A DNA stretch of 64,000 nt from Inonotus obliquus (taxonomy: Eukaryota; Basidiomycota; Agaricomycetes; Hymenochaetales; Hymenochaetaceae), in contig JAJHTX010000006.1 in assembly GCA_032164295.1 (NCBI GenBank), positions 2,294,001-2,358,000 on the forward strand, in the 5' to 3' direction. The stretch's first letter is position 1. Each line of letters starts with the position of its first letter. Under the pieces are notes generated by a model that had not been told where the DNA came from, did no database searches, and saw only the letters and a program-made list of their open reading frames with translations. A program made the translations under genes and the position numbers. Shown here piece by piece: positions 63,152-64,000 of the stretch.

Positions 63152-64000
63152 ATGGGCAACTGTGTGACAGACTGGATATTCAGGCGTCAGCGCTTCTGTT
63201 GCTGCTTGCCTGCGCGTCTCGGGGCAGCTGTCCTTGCGTTTCTTAGCGTCATTCTTTCAGGCCTTCTCGCGATCATCATCTGGCTGGAAGTTGCCTGTAA
63301 GTGTCCTGAACACCATGTTACCTGCATCACGAGTCGTTAGCTGATGGATCTGCATTGATCTTTGTGCATTTGTGATGCAGCAGCAAATGAGTACATGGAA
63401 GGCAAAGAGAAGACAGCGTTTATACTTGCTGGTATCCTGGAGACCGTCTTGTTCATTGCATCTGTCCTGGGGTGAGTCCTACTACTTATCCAATTTGGAG
63501 GGAGTTTCGTACGGACAAATGTCCGGCACATCACGCCACGGGGCTGTGCTTGGGTCGCGGGCTAAGCGAGTTGGTGTTGGCAGACTGTGAAGACTATTTC
63601 CCTTTCTGGGTGATAGAGTGCTTTTGGCATCGTGCCAGAATAAAGCTTGCTGATGTAGCGTGTGTTATAAGACCTCCCGTGTCATTCTGAATAATGTTTC
63701 TTTCGAATTCGAGCTGCCATTTGCAGAGCAATGTTACTGACGGACTATCATTGTCCAGCTTCATCGGAACCTGTGCGAGGAAACAGTTATTTGTCGCCAT
63801 CTTCGCCACCTTCCTTTATGTCCACTTCTTCATTAACCTTGGCGTTGCTGCGTACTTCTTATGGATGATCACTCGCACGGCAAATAAGGACATCGTCGCG
63901 TTTTGTGAACAAGGTATACGCAACCAGCAGGGGCAGGATCAATGCAGAGGACTGCTGAAGATTACGAAGGGAGTGTATTGGGGTGTCTCACTCTTAGTAC
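63152..64000 (+). CDS. Multipass membrane protein, tetraspanin-like basidiomycete family (partial)
   Basis: Runs off the right edge. Exons 63152-63296, 63381-63471 and 63759 onward, GT-AG, in phase. N-terminus MGNCVTDWIF with a cysteine-rich RRQRFCCCLPARLG, then TM1 (AVLAFLSVILSGLLAIIIWL), a short loop (EYMEGKEKTAF), TM2 (ILAGILETVLFIASVLGFIG), TM3 (VHFFINLGVAAYFLWMI) and a loop with two cysteines (AFCEQGIRNQQGQDQCRGLL). The second intron is long (287 nt). MGNC plus the CCC motif suggests lipid modification, which is inference. Function unknown. Confidence 0.8.

Overview
The window is nuclear DNA of a filamentous fungus, most likely an agaricomycete basidiomycete. Protein-coding genes carry short GT-AG introns (mostly 51-68 nt). 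The gene set (GPI-type GH79 glycosidase, GT32 mannosyltransferase-like enzyme, 2-oxoglutarate dioxygenase, multipass membrane protein, expanded F-box/LRR family) and the mobile elements (chromodomain Ty3/gypsy, Tc1/mariner, hAT-like MITEs, a 5'-truncated LINE) are typical of that group. The species cannot be fixed from the sequence alone.

Layout. 0-3 kb: a spliced GH79 gene on the minus strand. 3.4-4.2 kb: a MITE with hairpin-forming inverted ends. 4.6-7.9 kb: a large transposase-like gene of a basidiomycete repeat family, followed by an ~85-bp dispersed/tandem repeat. 10-11.4 kb: the first F-box gene. 12.6-41.7 kb: a nest of transposons. It holds four copies of a long solo-LTR-like element with an ORF upstream of its TATA box (called LTR-U here), a related single element (LTR-E), two GGTACCG-rich solo LTR families (LTR-A, LTR-B), a Tc1 element, a hAT-like element split by later insertions, a nearly pristine 6.1-kb chromovirus, and a dispersed AT-palindrome/G-rich minisatellite repeat. 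A fused cyclin/LRR gene-fragment pair lies inside the nest. 41.8-57.2 kb: a cluster of F-box genes and relics, partly arranged as an inverted segmental duplication (F2-F3 against F7-F5) and broken by a hAT-type MITE and a LINE. 57.6-64 kb: ordinary single-copy genes (2OG dioxygenase, GT32, membrane protein running off the edge).

Target-site duplications were readable for most elements, which gives an insertion order: the hAT-like element D is oldest, LTR-U copy 2 landed in it, LTR-A landed in that, LTR-B landed in LTR-A, and the chromovirus landed directly beside LTR-U copy 2. The chromovirus shows an 11-nt match between its predicted RNA 5' end and its primer-binding site, the signature of Tf1/sushi-type self-priming. 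The most unusual material is the LTR-U/LTR-E group (TG...CA ends, 5-bp duplications, conserved ORFs of unknown function inside the LTR) and the GGTACCG-rich LTR families. F-box genes are named F1-F8 in order of position.
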